This document shows positions 6,228 through 14,500 of a stretch of 19,641 nucleotides of DNA, piece after piece; the stretch's first letter is position 1; each line of letters starts with the position of its first letter. Where the stretch lies: the NCBI GenBank assembly GCA_051648365.1, contig JBOFEZ010000084.1:1-19641 (forward strand), in the 5' to 3' direction. Below the pieces are notes generated by a model that saw only the letters and a list, made by a program, of their open reading frames with translations, was not told the origin of the DNA and searched no databases. Source of the stretch: JAGNZR01 sp051648365. GTDB taxonomy: Bacteria; Fusobacteriota; Fusobacteriia; Fusobacteriales; Fusobacteriaceae. The position numbers and the translations under genes were made by a program.

Positions 6228-7301
6228 ATGAACCATTTTATTTCTATGAAAGATTTCAGCAAAAATGAAATTTTAGAGATTTTAAAAAGAGCTAACTATT
6301 TGGATTCGACACCCGAAAGAAACCTATGTAGAGAAAATATTGTTTCCACACTATTTTTTGAACCTTCTACAAGAACCAGGCTCTCTTTTGTTACTGCAGC
6401 TTATAAATTGGGAGCTCCTGTACATGGTTTCGATTCTCCTGGTGGAACTTCACTTCAGAAAGGCGAGTCACTTAGAGATACTATAAAAATGGCCGAGTCC
6501 TACTGTGACACAATAGTTATAAGGCACCCAAAAGATGGATCAGCAAGATTTGCTGCTGATATCTCCAAAGTTCCTATTATAAACGGTGGTGACGGCTCAA
6601 ATGAGCATCCCAGTCAAACCCTCCTGGATTTATATACAATTCAGAAGGAGCAGGGATCTCTTGAAAACATTAAAATAGCTTTTTTGGGAGATTTGAAATA
6701 TGGAAGAACTGTTCACTCTCTCACTAAAGCTCTTTCACTTTTCAATGCTGAATTTTATTTTGTAGCTGCTCCTGAGATTCAAATTCCAGATTATCTTTTG
6801 GAAGAGTCGAGAGAGAAAGGAATCAAATATCAGCTTCTAGATAATTTTCAGGAAATCATAAAAAAAGTAGATGTACTCTACGTTACTAGAGTTCAGAAAG
6901 AAAGATTCCTGGATTCCGAAGTATATGAAAAAGTTAAAAACAACTATATTCTGAAAGCTGAGAATCTAGAAAATGTAAAGGAAAACCTTATCATTATGCA
7001 TCCTCTACCTAGAGTGAACGAAATAGGGTTAGATGTCGATAATACAAAATTTGCAAAATATTTCCAACAAGCTGCCAACGGTGTTCCGGTAAGAGAGGCA
7101 ATTATTTCCCTTGCTCTAGAGAAATTTTCTTTTTCTAGAGATGAAAAAAAACAAGAGATGATTCACGAATCTTCGGACTCCCTCTGTCAAAACAGTAACT
7201 GTATAACTAACAGTGAAAAGACAGATAATAAAATAGTACACCACCACGGAAGAGATTTCTGCTACTACTGCAGAAGAGAGATAAAGGATGTGAAGAGATA
7301 A
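6228..7301 (+). CDS. pyrB: Aspartate carbamoyltransferase with a C-terminal PyrI-like zinc domain
   Basis: PyrB condenses carbamoyl phosphate with aspartate, the first committed step to UMP. The catalytic chain fills roughly residues 1-308: the phosphate loop FFEPSTRTR is at 43-51, QKGES at 77-81, HPSQTLLD at 127-134, and MHPLPRVNEI lies near the end. The protein has 357 residues, about 45 more than a plain catalytic chain. The extension contains C320-x4-C325 and C345-x2-C348 around CQNSNCI and CYYC. This closely matches the zinc domain of the E. coli regulatory chain PyrI (CPNSNC and CKYC), with a shorter connection of 19 residues. The nucleotide-binding allosteric domain of PyrI is missing, and no separate pyrI lies in the operon. 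Fully fused catalytic-regulatory chains are known from Thermotoga maritima; this is a zinc-domain-only version. AAGGAGG precedes the ATG by 4 bases. First structural gene of the operon, behind the attenuator. Confidence 0.96.
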   Translation: MNHFISMKDFSKNEILEILKRANYLDSTPERNLCRENIVSTLFFEPSTRTRLSFVTAAYKLGAPVHGFDSPGGTSLQKGESLRDTIKMAESYCDTIVIRHPKDGSARFAADISKVPIINGGDGSNEHPSQTLLDLYTIQKEQGSLENIKIAFLGDLKYGRTVHSLTKALSLFNAEFYFVAAPEIQIPDYLLEESREKGIKYQLLDNFQEIIKKVDVLYVTRVQKERFLDSEVYEKVKNNYILKAENLENVKENLIIMHPLPRVNEIGLDVDNTKFAKYFQQAANGVPVREAIISLALEKFSFSRDEKKQEMIHESSDSLCQNSNCITNSEKTDNKIVHHHGRDFCYYCRREIKDVKR

Positions 7302-7302
7302 A

Positions 7303-8112
7303 ATGTTTTTAGAAAATTGTAAAATCATTGAAAATATAAAAGTGGATTCTCACTACTACCTTATGAAAATTGAGAGTGCTTCAATGAGTGAAGCCTCAAA
7401 ACCAGGTCAATTTTTTATGTTCAAATGCAAAAATGGAATAAATATTTTGAGAAGACCTATCAGTCTTCACAATGTAGATAAAGAAAATGGAATTTTAGAG
7501 TTTTATTATGAAGTAAAAGGAAAAGGAACTGAAGAGTTTTCCAAAATGAAAATCGATGAACTCCTAGATATCCAAGGACCTTTAGGAAATGGATTTTCTC
7601 ATAAGGTGAAAAACAAAACCATTCTCCTTATAGGAGGAGGAATGGGGTTAGCTCCCATGAAATATCTTCTTCACTCTTTAGCAAATGATGGAAACAGAGT
7701 TATCTTTATCGCCGGAGGACGTAATTCAGAAGCCCTTACAATTTTAGATAATTTTAATCTAGAAGAGAAAAATATAGAGCTTCATATTATGAGTGATGAT
7801 GGTTCTACTGGAGAAAAAGGAAATGTTATTGAAAAAATGGGAGAGATTCTGGATAGCAATCATATAGACAAAGTTTATTCATGCGGACCTCATAGAATGA
7901 TGGAACTAGTAGGAGAAATTGCAAATAAGAAAAATATCTGGTGTGAGATTTCCCTTGAAGAGAGGATGGCATGCGGAGTAAAAGCCTGTGTAGGATGCTC
8001 TATTAAAACTTTAGACGGTATGAAAAAAGTTTGTCATGAGGGACCGGTGTTTGACAGCAAAATAATAGTTGAAACTATGCCAGCCCAAGCTGAGCCGTGT
8101 TCATGCATATAA
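7303..8112 (+). CDS. pyrK: Dihydroorotate dehydrogenase, electron-transfer subunit
   Basis: PyrK (269 residues) carries FAD and a [2Fe-2S] cluster and passes electrons from the PyrD subunit to NAD+. The ferredoxin-reductase-like fold shows the FAD motif RRPISLHN (50-57), the nucleotide-binding GGGMGLAP (111-118), and the C-terminal cluster ligands C224, C229, C232 and C244. Length is typical. Its ATG starts one base after the pyrB stop, so translation is probably coupled. It directly precedes its partner pyrD, which identifies the enzyme as the class 1B heterotetramer and suits an anaerobe that cannot rely on fumarate- or quinone-linked types. The C-terminal CSC is unusual but outside the cluster. 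Confidence 0.95.
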   Translation: MFLENCKIIENIKVDSHYYLMKIESASMSEASKPGQFFMFKCKNGINILRRPISLHNVDKENGILEFYYEVKGKGTEEFSKMKIDELLDIQGPLGNGFSHKVKNKTILLIGGGMGLAPMKYLLHSLANDGNRVIFIAGGRNSEALTILDNFNLEEKNIELHIMSDDGSTGEKGNVIEKMGEILDSNHIDKVYSCGPHRMMELVGEIANKKNIWCEISLEERMACGVKACVGCSIKTLDGMKKVCHEGPVFDSKIIVETMPAQAEPCSCI

Positions 8113-8127
8113 TTTCAGGGGGAGAAG

Positions 8128-9048
8128 ATGAATAGACTAAAAACAAAATTTCTAAATAGAGAGTTTAAGAATCCAATTGTTACAGCCTCAGGATGTTTCG
8201 GATTCGGAATGGAATACAAAGATTATTTCGATCCAAATGAACTGGGAGGAATAGTAGTAAAAGGAATTACTCTAGAAGCTAGAGATGGAAATATGGGTAC
8301 AAGAATAGCAGAAACTCCTGGTGGAATGCTCAACTGTGTCGGGCTTGAAAATCCTGGAGTAGAATATTTTAGAGACACTATACTCCCAGATATAAAAGTT
8401 TCTGGAATCACAGCTCCCATCATAGTCAATATAAACGGAAAAGTTCTTGAAGAATATGTAGAGTTGGCTAAAATAGTAGATACTATTCCAGAGGTAGATA
8501 TGATTGAACTTAATATCTCATGTCCAAATGTAAAAGATGGAGGTATGGCTTTCGGAGCTAATCCAGATATGGCAGGAAAAGTAACAAAAGAGGTGAGGGC
8601 TGTAACTTCTAAACCTCTAATAGTAAAACTTTCACCTAATGTTACAGACATTGCAGGAATAGCGAAAATAGTCGAAGCTAACGGGGCAGATGCATTGTGC
8701 CTTATAAATACTCTTTTAGGTATGGCAATAGATATAAGAAGCCGTAAACCTCTTCTTGGGAATATAATGGGAGGACTTTCAGGACCTGCCGTAAAACCAG
8801 TAGCACTTAGAATGGTGTATCAAGTTTATAAAGCTGTCAATATTCCAATTATAGGTATGGGTGGTATCTCTTCTTGGGAGGATGCACTGGAATTCATAAT
8901 GGCTGGAGCGAGTATGGTATCCCTTGGAACTGGAATATTTTCCAATCCTATACTTCCTGTAGATGTTAAGTATGGACTAGAAAAATATTGTGAGGAAAAT
9001 GGCTACGAAAATATAAAAGAGTTAGTAGGAATAGCACATAGGGGGTAA
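8128..9048 (+). CDS. pyrD: Dihydroorotate dehydrogenase (NAD+), catalytic subunit, class 1B
   Basis: PyrD (306 residues) oxidises dihydroorotate to orotate using FMN in a cytosolic TIM barrel. Visible features are ASGCFGFGMEY (20-30), the catalytic Cys132 in NISCPNVKDGG, which marks class 1 enzymes, the FMN-binding lysine in VKLSPNVTD, and the phosphate-binding MGGISSWEDALEF and GASMVSLGTGIF segments near the C-terminus. Cysteine rather than serine as the base, and the adjacent pyrK, place it in class 1B. AGGGGGAGAAG precedes the ATG. The gap to pyrK is 15 bases. Confidence 0.97.
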   Translation: MNRLKTKFLNREFKNPIVTASGCFGFGMEYKDYFDPNELGGIVVKGITLEARDGNMGTRIAETPGGMLNCVGLENPGVEYFRDTILPDIKVSGITAPIIVNINGKVLEEYVELAKIVDTIPEVDMIELNISCPNVKDGGMAFGANPDMAGKVTKEVRAVTSKPLIVKLSPNVTDIAGIAKIVEANGADALCLINTLLGMAIDIRSRKPLLGNIMGGLSGPAVKPVALRMVYQVYKAVNIPIIGMGGISSWEDALEFIMAGASMVSLGTGIFSNPILPVDVKYGLEKYCEENGYENIKELVGIAHRG

Positions 9049-9052
9049 TTTT

Positions 9053-9763
9053 ATGAAAACAGCAGAAAGAATCATCATAGCACTGGATTATTCTGATTCG
9101 AAAGATGCCAAAAATATAGTAGAAAAGCTCGGGGATGAAGCCGTTGTATATAAAGTAGGATTAGAACTTTTTCTAAATAGCAAAGGAGAGATGGTAGATT
9201 ATCTTGTAGAAAAAGGAAAAAAAGTTTTTTTAGATCTGAAATTCCATGATATTCCTAACACAACAACTATGGCATCACTTTTTGCAGCCAAGGAAAAATG
9301 TTTTATGTTCAATGTACATGCCAGCGGTGGAAAAACTATGATGAGTAAAGTAGCTAAAGCAGTTAAAGAAGTGAATAGCGAGGTTAAAGTAATCGGAGTA
9401 ACTGTGCTTACAAGCTTTAGTGAAGAAGAGATAAAAGAAACTTTCCATTCAGAATTTTCTCTTAAAGATTTGGCTTTAAACTGGTCTAAACTTTCTAAAG
9501 AGAGTGGATTGGATGGTATTGTTTCCTCTCCATGGGAAGCTGAAAAAATAAAAGAATTATGCGGAAAAGATTTTCTTACTGTATGCCCAGGAGTTAGACC
9601 TAAGTGGTCTGCTGCCAATGATCAGGAAAGGATTATGACTCCTGCTCAAGCTATAAAGAAAGGCTGTGATTTCTTGGTTATCGGAAGACCTATAACTAAA
9701 CATGAAAATCCAGTAGAAGCATTTAGAATGATAATGAACGAGATTGAAGAAGGAGAGAGATAA
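9053..9763 (+). CDS. pyrF: Orotidine 5'-phosphate decarboxylase
   Basis: PyrF (236 residues) converts OMP to UMP, the last step of the pathway. It opens with IIIALDYSD (7-14) and holds the catalytic set Asp61, Lys63 and Asp66 in LDLKFHDIPNT, the family signature. The phosphate-binding region CPGVRP and the late IGRPIT segment are also present. Length fits the bacterial group I enzyme. The start lies 4 bases after the pyrD stop, with AGGGGG inside the end of pyrD as ribosome-binding site. Confidence 0.97.
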   Translation: MKTAERIIIALDYSDSKDAKNIVEKLGDEAVVYKVGLELFLNSKGEMVDYLVEKGKKVFLDLKFHDIPNTTTMASLFAAKEKCFMFNVHASGGKTMMSKVAKAVKEVNSEVKVIGVTVLTSFSEEEIKETFHSEFSLKDLALNWSKLSKESGLDGIVSSPWEAEKIKELCGKDFLTVCPGVRPKWSAANDQERIMTPAQAIKKGCDFLVIGRPITKHENPVEAFRMIMNEIEEGER

Positions 9764-9764
9764 T

Positions 9765-10400
9765 ATGGGAAAATATAGAGTAGCTGAATCACTTTTAAAA
9801 ACGGAAGCTGTAAGACTGAATGTAAAAACACCTTTTACCTTTGTTTCAGGAATTAAAAGTCCTATATACTGTGACAACAGAAAAATGATAGGATATCCAG
9901 AAGCTAGAACTATCGTTGTTGCCGAATTTGTTAATAAGATAAAAGAGATGGCCAACTCAGGAAAAACTTTTGAAATTATAGCCGGAACTTCCACTGCCGG
10001 TATTCCTTGGGCTGCTTTTATAGCTCAAGAAATGAATCTTCCTATGTCATATATTCGTGGCGAGAAAAAAGCCCACGGAGCTGGAAGACAGATAGAAGGA
10101 GCTGATCTCACAGGTAAAACTGTTCTTGTTATTGAAGACCTTGTATCAACTGGAGGAAGCTCAATTAAAGCTACCCAAGCAGCTCTTGAAGCTGGTGCTG
10201 AAAAAGTAGAACTTCTCTCTATCTTCTCGTATGATTTCCAAAAAGCTTTCAATAATTTCAAAGAAGCAGGGATAGAGTGGAACTCTCTTTCAAACTTCCA
10301 AACTCTTTTAGAGGTTGCAGAAAAGATGGAATACATCTCTAAAGATGAGATGGAACTGGCTTCAAGCTGGAATGAAGCACCTGAAAAATACGGAATCTAA
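9765..10400 (+). CDS. pyrE: Orotate phosphoribosyltransferase
   Basis: PyrE (211 residues from this start) joins orotate to PRPP to give OMP. The PRPP-binding signature LVIEDLVSTGGSS spans 121-133; the flexible catalytic loop with RGEKKAHGAGRQIEG spans about 98-112. I chose the ATG at 9765 because it follows the pyrF stop by one base, has GAAGGAGAG upstream, and gives the usual MxKYRVAESLL start. An in-frame ATG at 9744, inside pyrF, would add seven residues and has no comparable site. Translational coupling to pyrF is likely. Confidence 0.96.
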   Translation: MGKYRVAESLLKTEAVRLNVKTPFTFVSGIKSPIYCDNRKMIGYPEARTIVVAEFVNKIKEMANSGKTFEIIAGTSTAGIPWAAFIAQEMNLPMSYIRGEKKAHGAGRQIEGADLTGKTVLVIEDLVSTGGSSIKATQAALEAGAEKVELLSIFSYDFQKAFNNFKEAGIEWNSLSNFQTLLEVAEKMEYISKDEMELASSWNEAPEKYGI

Positions 10401-10423
10401 AAATTTTTAATAGGGGGAAAGTT

Positions 10424-11647
10424 ATGAAACTACTTATAAAAAATGCAAAAATAGTCCAGAAGGGCAATCTTGAAGTTATTACAGATATTCTTATGGAAAA
10501 TGGAATTATCATCGCCATAGAAAAAAATATTGATGAGATCGGATGTGAAGTCTTAGATGCTCAAAAAAAATATGTTATTCCTGGAGTTATAGATGCCCAT
10601 ACACACATGAGAGATCCCGGACTTTGTCATAAGGAAGATTTCATAACAGGAAGTCGGGCTGCTGCTAGAGGAGGAGTAACAACTTTTTTAGATATGCCTA
10701 ATACACTTCCCCTTACATCTAGCGAAGAGGAACTAACAAAGAAAATATTTAACTGTAAAGGAAGATCCTATGTAGACTATGGCTTCCATTTCGGTGGAAT
10801 AAAAAGCGATAATAGTTCTGAAATAAAAAAAGTTGCCTCTCAAGTTGCTTCTACTAAAATATTCCTCAACGAATCCACTGGAGATATGCTTATAGAAGAT
10901 AATTCCACAGTTGAAAACCTTTTCCATGAAAGCAGAATTGTTACAGTTCATGCAGAGGGAGAGAAAATACAGGAAGCTATAGAAGCTGCTGAAAAATTCA
11001 AAAAACCTCTTTATCTCTGTCATCTTTCTACAGAAGAAGAAGTTATAATGTTAAAAAAAGGTAAACTTTCTGGTCTAGAAATCTATGGCGAGGTTACTCC
11101 TCATCATCTTTTTCTCACAGCTTCGGATAGAGAACATTCTGAAAGAGATAATTTTCTATTAAGAATGAAACCTGAACTTAAAAACAGTAAAGATTGCGGT
11201 GCCCTTTGGAGAGCACTTGCCGAAGGAATAATTGATACTGTAGGAACAGACCATGCTCCACATACTTTGGAAGAAAAATTTTCCAAAACTACATTTGGAA
11301 TTCCAGGGATAGAAAATTCTTTAGAACTTATGCTGAAAGGAGTATCTGAAGGAAAAATTAGCATGGAGAGACTCATCGAGGTAATGTGCAGCAATCCTGC
11401 TAGAATTTTCAATATTTCTAAAAAAGGGAAAATTGAAATAGGATATCACGGTGATTTTGTGATTTTAGATATGGAAAATCATACTCCCTTCAGAGATGAA
11501 GAGGTTATCTCCAAATGTGGTTGGACTCCTTTCCACGGTATTGAAAGAGGTGGGAAAGTTGAAACTACTATTCTCAGAGGAAATATTGTATATAATAGAG
11601 GATTTTTCTCCTCTGAACTTTTAGGAAATCCAGTTCAATTCTTTTAA
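10424..11647 (+). CDS. pyrC: Dihydroorotase (class I)
   Basis: PyrC (407 residues) is a zinc amidohydrolase that cyclises carbamoyl aspartate to dihydroorotate. Metal ligands visible are His59 and His61 in DAHTHMRDPG, a candidate bridging Asp154 in STGDML, His176 in VHAEGE, His200 in LCHLST and Asp276 in GTDHAPHT. RxxxRGG and MPNT (about 78-94) are typical substrate-binding segments. The protein is a little shorter than common class I enzymes (about 425-430). It is the last gene of the pyr operon, 23 bases after pyrE, with AGGGGG before its ATG, and is followed at once by a strong terminator. Although the gene order is not the order of reactions, pyrB, pyrC, pyrDK, pyrE and pyrF together complete the route to UMP. 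Confidence 0.96.
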   Translation: MKLLIKNAKIVQKGNLEVITDILMENGIIIAIEKNIDEIGCEVLDAQKKYVIPGVIDAHTHMRDPGLCHKEDFITGSRAAARGGVTTFLDMPNTLPLTSSEEELTKKIFNCKGRSYVDYGFHFGGIKSDNSSEIKKVASQVASTKIFLNESTGDMLIEDNSTVENLFHESRIVTVHAEGEKIQEAIEAAEKFKKPLYLCHLSTEEEVIMLKKGKLSGLEIYGEVTPHHLFLTASDREHSERDNFLLRMKPELKNSKDCGALWRALAEGIIDTVGTDHAPHTLEEKFSKTTFGIPGIENSLELMLKGVSEGKISMERLIEVMCSNPARIFNISKKGKIEIGYHGDFVILDMENHTPFRDEEVISKCGWTPFHGIERGGKVETTILRGNIVYNRGFFSSELLGNPVQFF

Positions 11648-11660
11648 GATTATCAAAATA

Positions 11661-11701
11661 AAAAAGGAACTCTTGTAAATTTTACATTGAGTTCCTTTTT
11701 T
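11661..11701. terminator. Bidirectional terminator between pyrC and rarD
   Basis: GGAACTC (11666-11672) and GAGTTCC (11689-11695) are flanked by five A and six T, so the stem can extend to about 12 bp with a 16-base loop. It works in both directions and ends two convergent operons, pyr on the plus strand and tsaD-rarD on the minus strand. Confidence 0.9.
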
Positions 11702-11703
11702 AT

Positions 11704-12579
11704 TTAATTTTTAATTTTAGACTGTTTCCTCAAAATTGAATATGTATATATCAAAAGTCCGCTCCATATCAGAGAGAAAGTAACTCCGTGAGTTGTGGTG
11801 AACTCCTCTCCAAATACAAAAACTCCTAAAATGAGAACGAGAGTAGGTGTAAGGTATTGAAAAAAACCTATAGATGACAGCTTTGCCAATTTTGCTCCTG
11901 TAGAAAAAAGAAAAAGTGGAATTACCGTAACTATTCCTGCTCCTGCCAAGAAAATTTTTGTATTTAACCCGCCGGTTGCACCTGCTCCTCCTCGGATAGA
12001 TATCAAATAAAGTATTGCTACCGGAAAATATATCAACGTTTCTATTGTAAGAGCTATTACTGAATCCAACTGAATTTTCTTTTTTGTTATACTATAACCT
12101 GTAAAAGTGCCTGCTATTATGAGAGAATATACCGGCAGTTTCTGATAAGTTACGGTTATATATATAACTCCTAGAGCTGCAAGAATTATTGCACTTTTCT
12201 GAAAATCATTCAATTTCTCATTAAACAGGAATCTTCCTGCTAGGATAAGAAGCAGGGGATTTATAAAATATCCCAGACTAGCTTCCAAAACTCTTCCACT
12301 ATTTACCACAAATATATATGATAGCCAATTTCCGCAATTGAAAGTAGCTGCCAAAAAAATATAAAACATCATTTTTTTATTTTTAAAAACATCTAAAAAT
12401 TCTTTTTTTCTTCCACTCACGCCGATAAAAATAAAAAGAAATATAAAAGACCAAATTATTCTGTGAGTTACTATCTCAAGTGCTGGAACCCCCTTAAGAT
12501 TGATCCAGTAAAGGGGAAACAGCCCCCATATTATAAAAGCTCCTAGGGAATATATTATCCCTTTTTGATTATTCTCCAT
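11704..12579 (-). CDS. rarD: RarD-type EamA family transporter
   Basis: A 291-residue inner-membrane protein of the drug/metabolite transporter superfamily, with about ten hydrophobic segments arranged as two EamA repeats. The N-terminus GIIYSLGAFIIWGLFPLYW, followed by EIVTHRIIWSF, is characteristic of the RarD subgroup. RarD was named from a chloramphenicol-sensitivity annotation; its real substrate is not established. It lies 11 bases downstream of tsaD and is probably cotranscribed from the tsaD promoter. Ribosome-binding site GGGGAAGG precedes the ATG. Confidence 0.85.
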   Translation of the reverse strand: MENNQKGIIYSLGAFIIWGLFPLYWINLKGVPALEIVTHRIIWSFIFLFIFIGVSGRKKEFLDVFKNKKMMFYIFLAATFNCGNWLSYIFVVNSGRVLEASLGYFINPLLLILAGRFLFNEKLNDFQKSAIILAALGVIYITVTYQKLPVYSLIIAGTFTGYSITKKKIQLDSVIALTIETLIYFPVAILYLISIRGGAGATGGLNTKIFLAGAGIVTVIPLFLFSTGAKLAKLSSIGFFQYLTPTLVLILGVFVFGEEFTTTHGVTFSLIWSGLLIYTYSILRKQSKIKN

Positions 12580-12590
12580 TATTCCTTCCC

Positions 12591-13604
12591 CTAAATATCC
12601 TTCATTATATCTAAAGAAGCTATCGCATTAAGATTGAGAGGAGCAAAACATTCTTTTCCTCTTTTATCAAATTTATGATAACCTGCCATACATATCATAG
12701 CTGCATTGTCTGTACAGTATTTCAGAGCCGGGTAAGTTACTTCTATCCCCAGCTGAGCACCTCTTTCTTTCAGTTCACTTCTCAATAAAGAGTTAGCTGC
12801 AACTCCACCAGCAATTATTATATTTTTAACTCCCGTCTCTTGAGCAGCTTTAAGAGCTTTTTTAGAAAGAATATCGACGGCTTTCCACTGAAAAGAAGCA
12901 GCCAGATCCTCATTTTTAAATTCTTCACCCTTCATTCTACTTTTATTAACAAAATTTATTACAGAAGTTTTTATTCCAGAAAAACTAAAATTATACCCCT
13001 CGACTTTTGGCTCAGGTATTTTTAGAAAATTCTTATCTCCATGGTAAGACATTTTATCTATTACAGGTCCACCTGGATATCCAATTCCAAGAACTCTAGC
13101 TATTTTATCATAAGTCTCTCCCACTGCATCATCCATAGTCGAACCTATATTTTTAAAATCCTGATTCTCATCCATATACACAATATTGGTGTGTCCTCCA
13201 GACACAACTAGTGCTATACAAGGAAGTTTTACATCGTTTTCTATGAAGTTGGCGTATATATGAGCTCTCATATGGTGAACTGGAATTATGGGTATATTGT
13301 GGGCATATGATAGACCTTTAGCAAATGAAACTCCTACTAAAAGAGCACCAATAAGTCCTGGAGCATATGTTACAGCAATATAATCCACCTCTCTCATGGT
13401 TATTCCTGCTTCATGAAGAGCTTCATCCAAAATTGCTGCTATATTTTTCACGTGATGTCTTGAAGCTATTTCTGGTACTACTCCACCGAATTCTCTATGA
13501 ATATCTATCTGAGAAGAAATTTTATTGCTCAGCACTTCTTTTCCATCCTTTAATATAGCTATAGAAGTTTCGTCACAGGATGTCTCTATTCCTAATATTA
13601 TCAT
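12591..13604 (-). CDS. tsaD: tRNA N6-threonylcarbamoyladenosine transferase TsaD
   Basis: TsaD (337 residues, typical length) transfers threonylcarbamoyl from TC-AMP to A37 of ANN-decoding tRNAs, working with TsaB and TsaE. The ASKHA-fold signature ILGIETSCDETS is at the N-terminus. Metal ligands His111 and His115 lie in VHHMRAHIYANF and Asp299 in CTDNAAM; SGGHTNIVY and IIAGGVAANS are further conserved motifs. It is the first gene of a two-gene unit with rarD. GGAAGGTGG precedes the ATG, and a good extended -10 promoter lies about 40 bases upstream. tsaB and tsaE are not in the window. Confidence 0.97.
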   Translation of the reverse strand: MIILGIETSCDETSIAILKDGKEVLSNKISSQIDIHREFGGVVPEIASRHHVKNIAAILDEALHEAGITMREVDYIAVTYAPGLIGALLVGVSFAKGLSYAHNIPIIPVHHMRAHIYANFIENDVKLPCIALVVSGGHTNIVYMDENQDFKNIGSTMDDAVGETYDKIARVLGIGYPGGPVIDKMSYHGDKNFLKIPEPKVEGYNFSFSGIKTSVINFVNKSRMKGEEFKNEDLAASFQWKAVDILSKKALKAAQETGVKNIIIAGGVAANSLLRSELKERGAQLGIEVTYPALKYCTDNAAMICMAGYHKFDKRGKECFAPLNLNAIASLDIMKDI

Positions 13605-13640
13605 TTTTCCACCTTCCTATTTTTTTTATTTTTCAAGGAA

Positions 13641-13670
13641 ATTATAACATTTTTCTTCTCTTTTGTACAA
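13641..13670 (-). promoter_or_regulatory. tsaD-rarD promoter
   Basis: On the minus strand there is a perfect extended -10, TGT-TATAAT (13641-13649). A weak -35, TTGTAC (13665-13670), sits 18 bases upstream and overlaps the T-tract of the pflA terminator. The start of transcription would be near 13634, about 30 bases before tsaD. Confidence 0.6.
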
Positions 13671-13698
13671 AAAAACCTGTGAAATATATCACAGGTTT
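13669..13698 (-). terminator. Terminator of the pflB-pflA operon
   Basis: On the minus strand AAACCTGTGA-N6-TCACAGGTTT is followed by a run of T that includes the end of the stem (seven T at 13669-13675). It begins just after the pflA stop and fits a strong intrinsic terminator. Confidence 0.88.
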
Positions 13699-13704
13699 CG
13701 AATT

Positions 13705-14433
13705 CTATTTTATTTTAAGTCCTCTGCTTTTAAAAATTTCTCTAGCATTTTCAAGTCTTTCTTTAGAGAGAGCATCTACACCTTTAAGAGGATATTCCAA
13801 TCCCATTTCATCATATTTGAATTCTCCTAAGGTATGATATGGAAGAAGTTCTACAAGTTCTACATTGGGTAGAGTCTTTACATAGTCAGCTAATTTAGCT
13901 AAATTTTCATTATCATCTGTAATTCCAGGAACTATTACGTGTCTAATCCATGTCTTTATATTTTTTTCTTTCAGATATTCTGCGAATTTAAGAGTAGGCT
14001 CTTGATCAAACTTAGCCAACTCTCTATAGACGTCAGGATCTATAGATTTTATATCCAGCAGAACCAAATCAACATATTCAAGAACTTCTTTTGCTTTATC
14101 ATTGAATAGACAACCTGAAGTATCCAGTGCTGTGTGAATTCCATTTTCTTTACAAAGTCTATATACTTCTTTTATAAATTCTGGCTGCATAAGAGGATCT
14201 CCTCCTGTTATTGTCAGCCCTCCTCCATTCCTGAAGAAATTTTTATATTTAAGTATCTCTTTTACTGTCTCTTCCGGAGTCTCCTGAAACTTTCCAGATC
14301 CAAACTCCCAAGTGTCTGGATTATGGCAAAATTTACATCTCAAAGGACATCCCTGAAGAAAGAGAACATATCTTATTCCCGGTCCATCTACCGTTCCAAA
14401 ACTCTCTTTTGAGTGAATTCTTCCTGTTATCAT
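13705..14433 (-). CDS. pflA: Pyruvate formate-lyase activating enzyme
   Basis: PflA (242 residues) is a radical SAM enzyme that installs the glycyl radical on PflB. The [4Fe-4S] ligands are Cys29, Cys33 and Cys36 (CxxxCxxC within LQGCPLRCKFCHNPDTW), preceded by the family-typical ESFGTVDGPGIRYVLF. The SAM-binding TITGGDPLMQ follows at about 74-83, where many members have GGEP. The length is typical for the short single-cluster form. AAGGAG lies 6 bases before the ATG. It is downstream of its substrate pflB, separated by a stable hairpin at 14457-14483 that may lower pflA output relative to pflB. Confidence 0.96.
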   Translation of the reverse strand: MITGRIHSKESFGTVDGPGIRYVLFLQGCPLRCKFCHNPDTWEFGSGKFQETPEETVKEILKYKNFFRNGGGLTITGGDPLMQPEFIKEVYRLCKENGIHTALDTSGCLFNDKAKEVLEYVDLVLLDIKSIDPDVYRELAKFDQEPTLKFAEYLKEKNIKTWIRHVIVPGITDDNENLAKLADYVKTLPNVELVELLPYHTLGEFKYDEMGLEYPLKGVDALSKERLENAREIFKSRGLKIK

Positions 14434-14456
14434 AACAACTCCTTATATACAAAGGT

Positions 14457-14483
14457 GAGGGTGACCAAATATCTGTCACCCTC
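14457..14483 (-). other. Intergenic hairpin between pflB and pflA
   Basis: GAGGGTGAC-N9-GTCACCCTC has a perfect 9-bp GC-rich stem. On the minus strand no T-tract follows (ACCTTTGTATATAAGG), so it is a poor terminator there. A role in mRNA processing, in stabilising the upstream pflB message or in partial attenuation is more likely. The plus side carries a T-run only after several bases. Confidence 0.6.
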
Positions 14484-14500
14484 CAATATATTTTTTATTA

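Noticed and set aside
5740..6230. PyrR-binding attenuator as in Bacillus
   Set aside because: I could not find the conserved PyrR-binding loop or alternative antiterminator pairings, and no pyrR lies in the pyr operon. Leader peptides explain the layout better.
9557..9994. Minus-strand open frames opposite pyrF and pyrE
   Set aside because: They lie across two well-recognised genes, lack start signals and have low-complexity translations typical of antisense frames.
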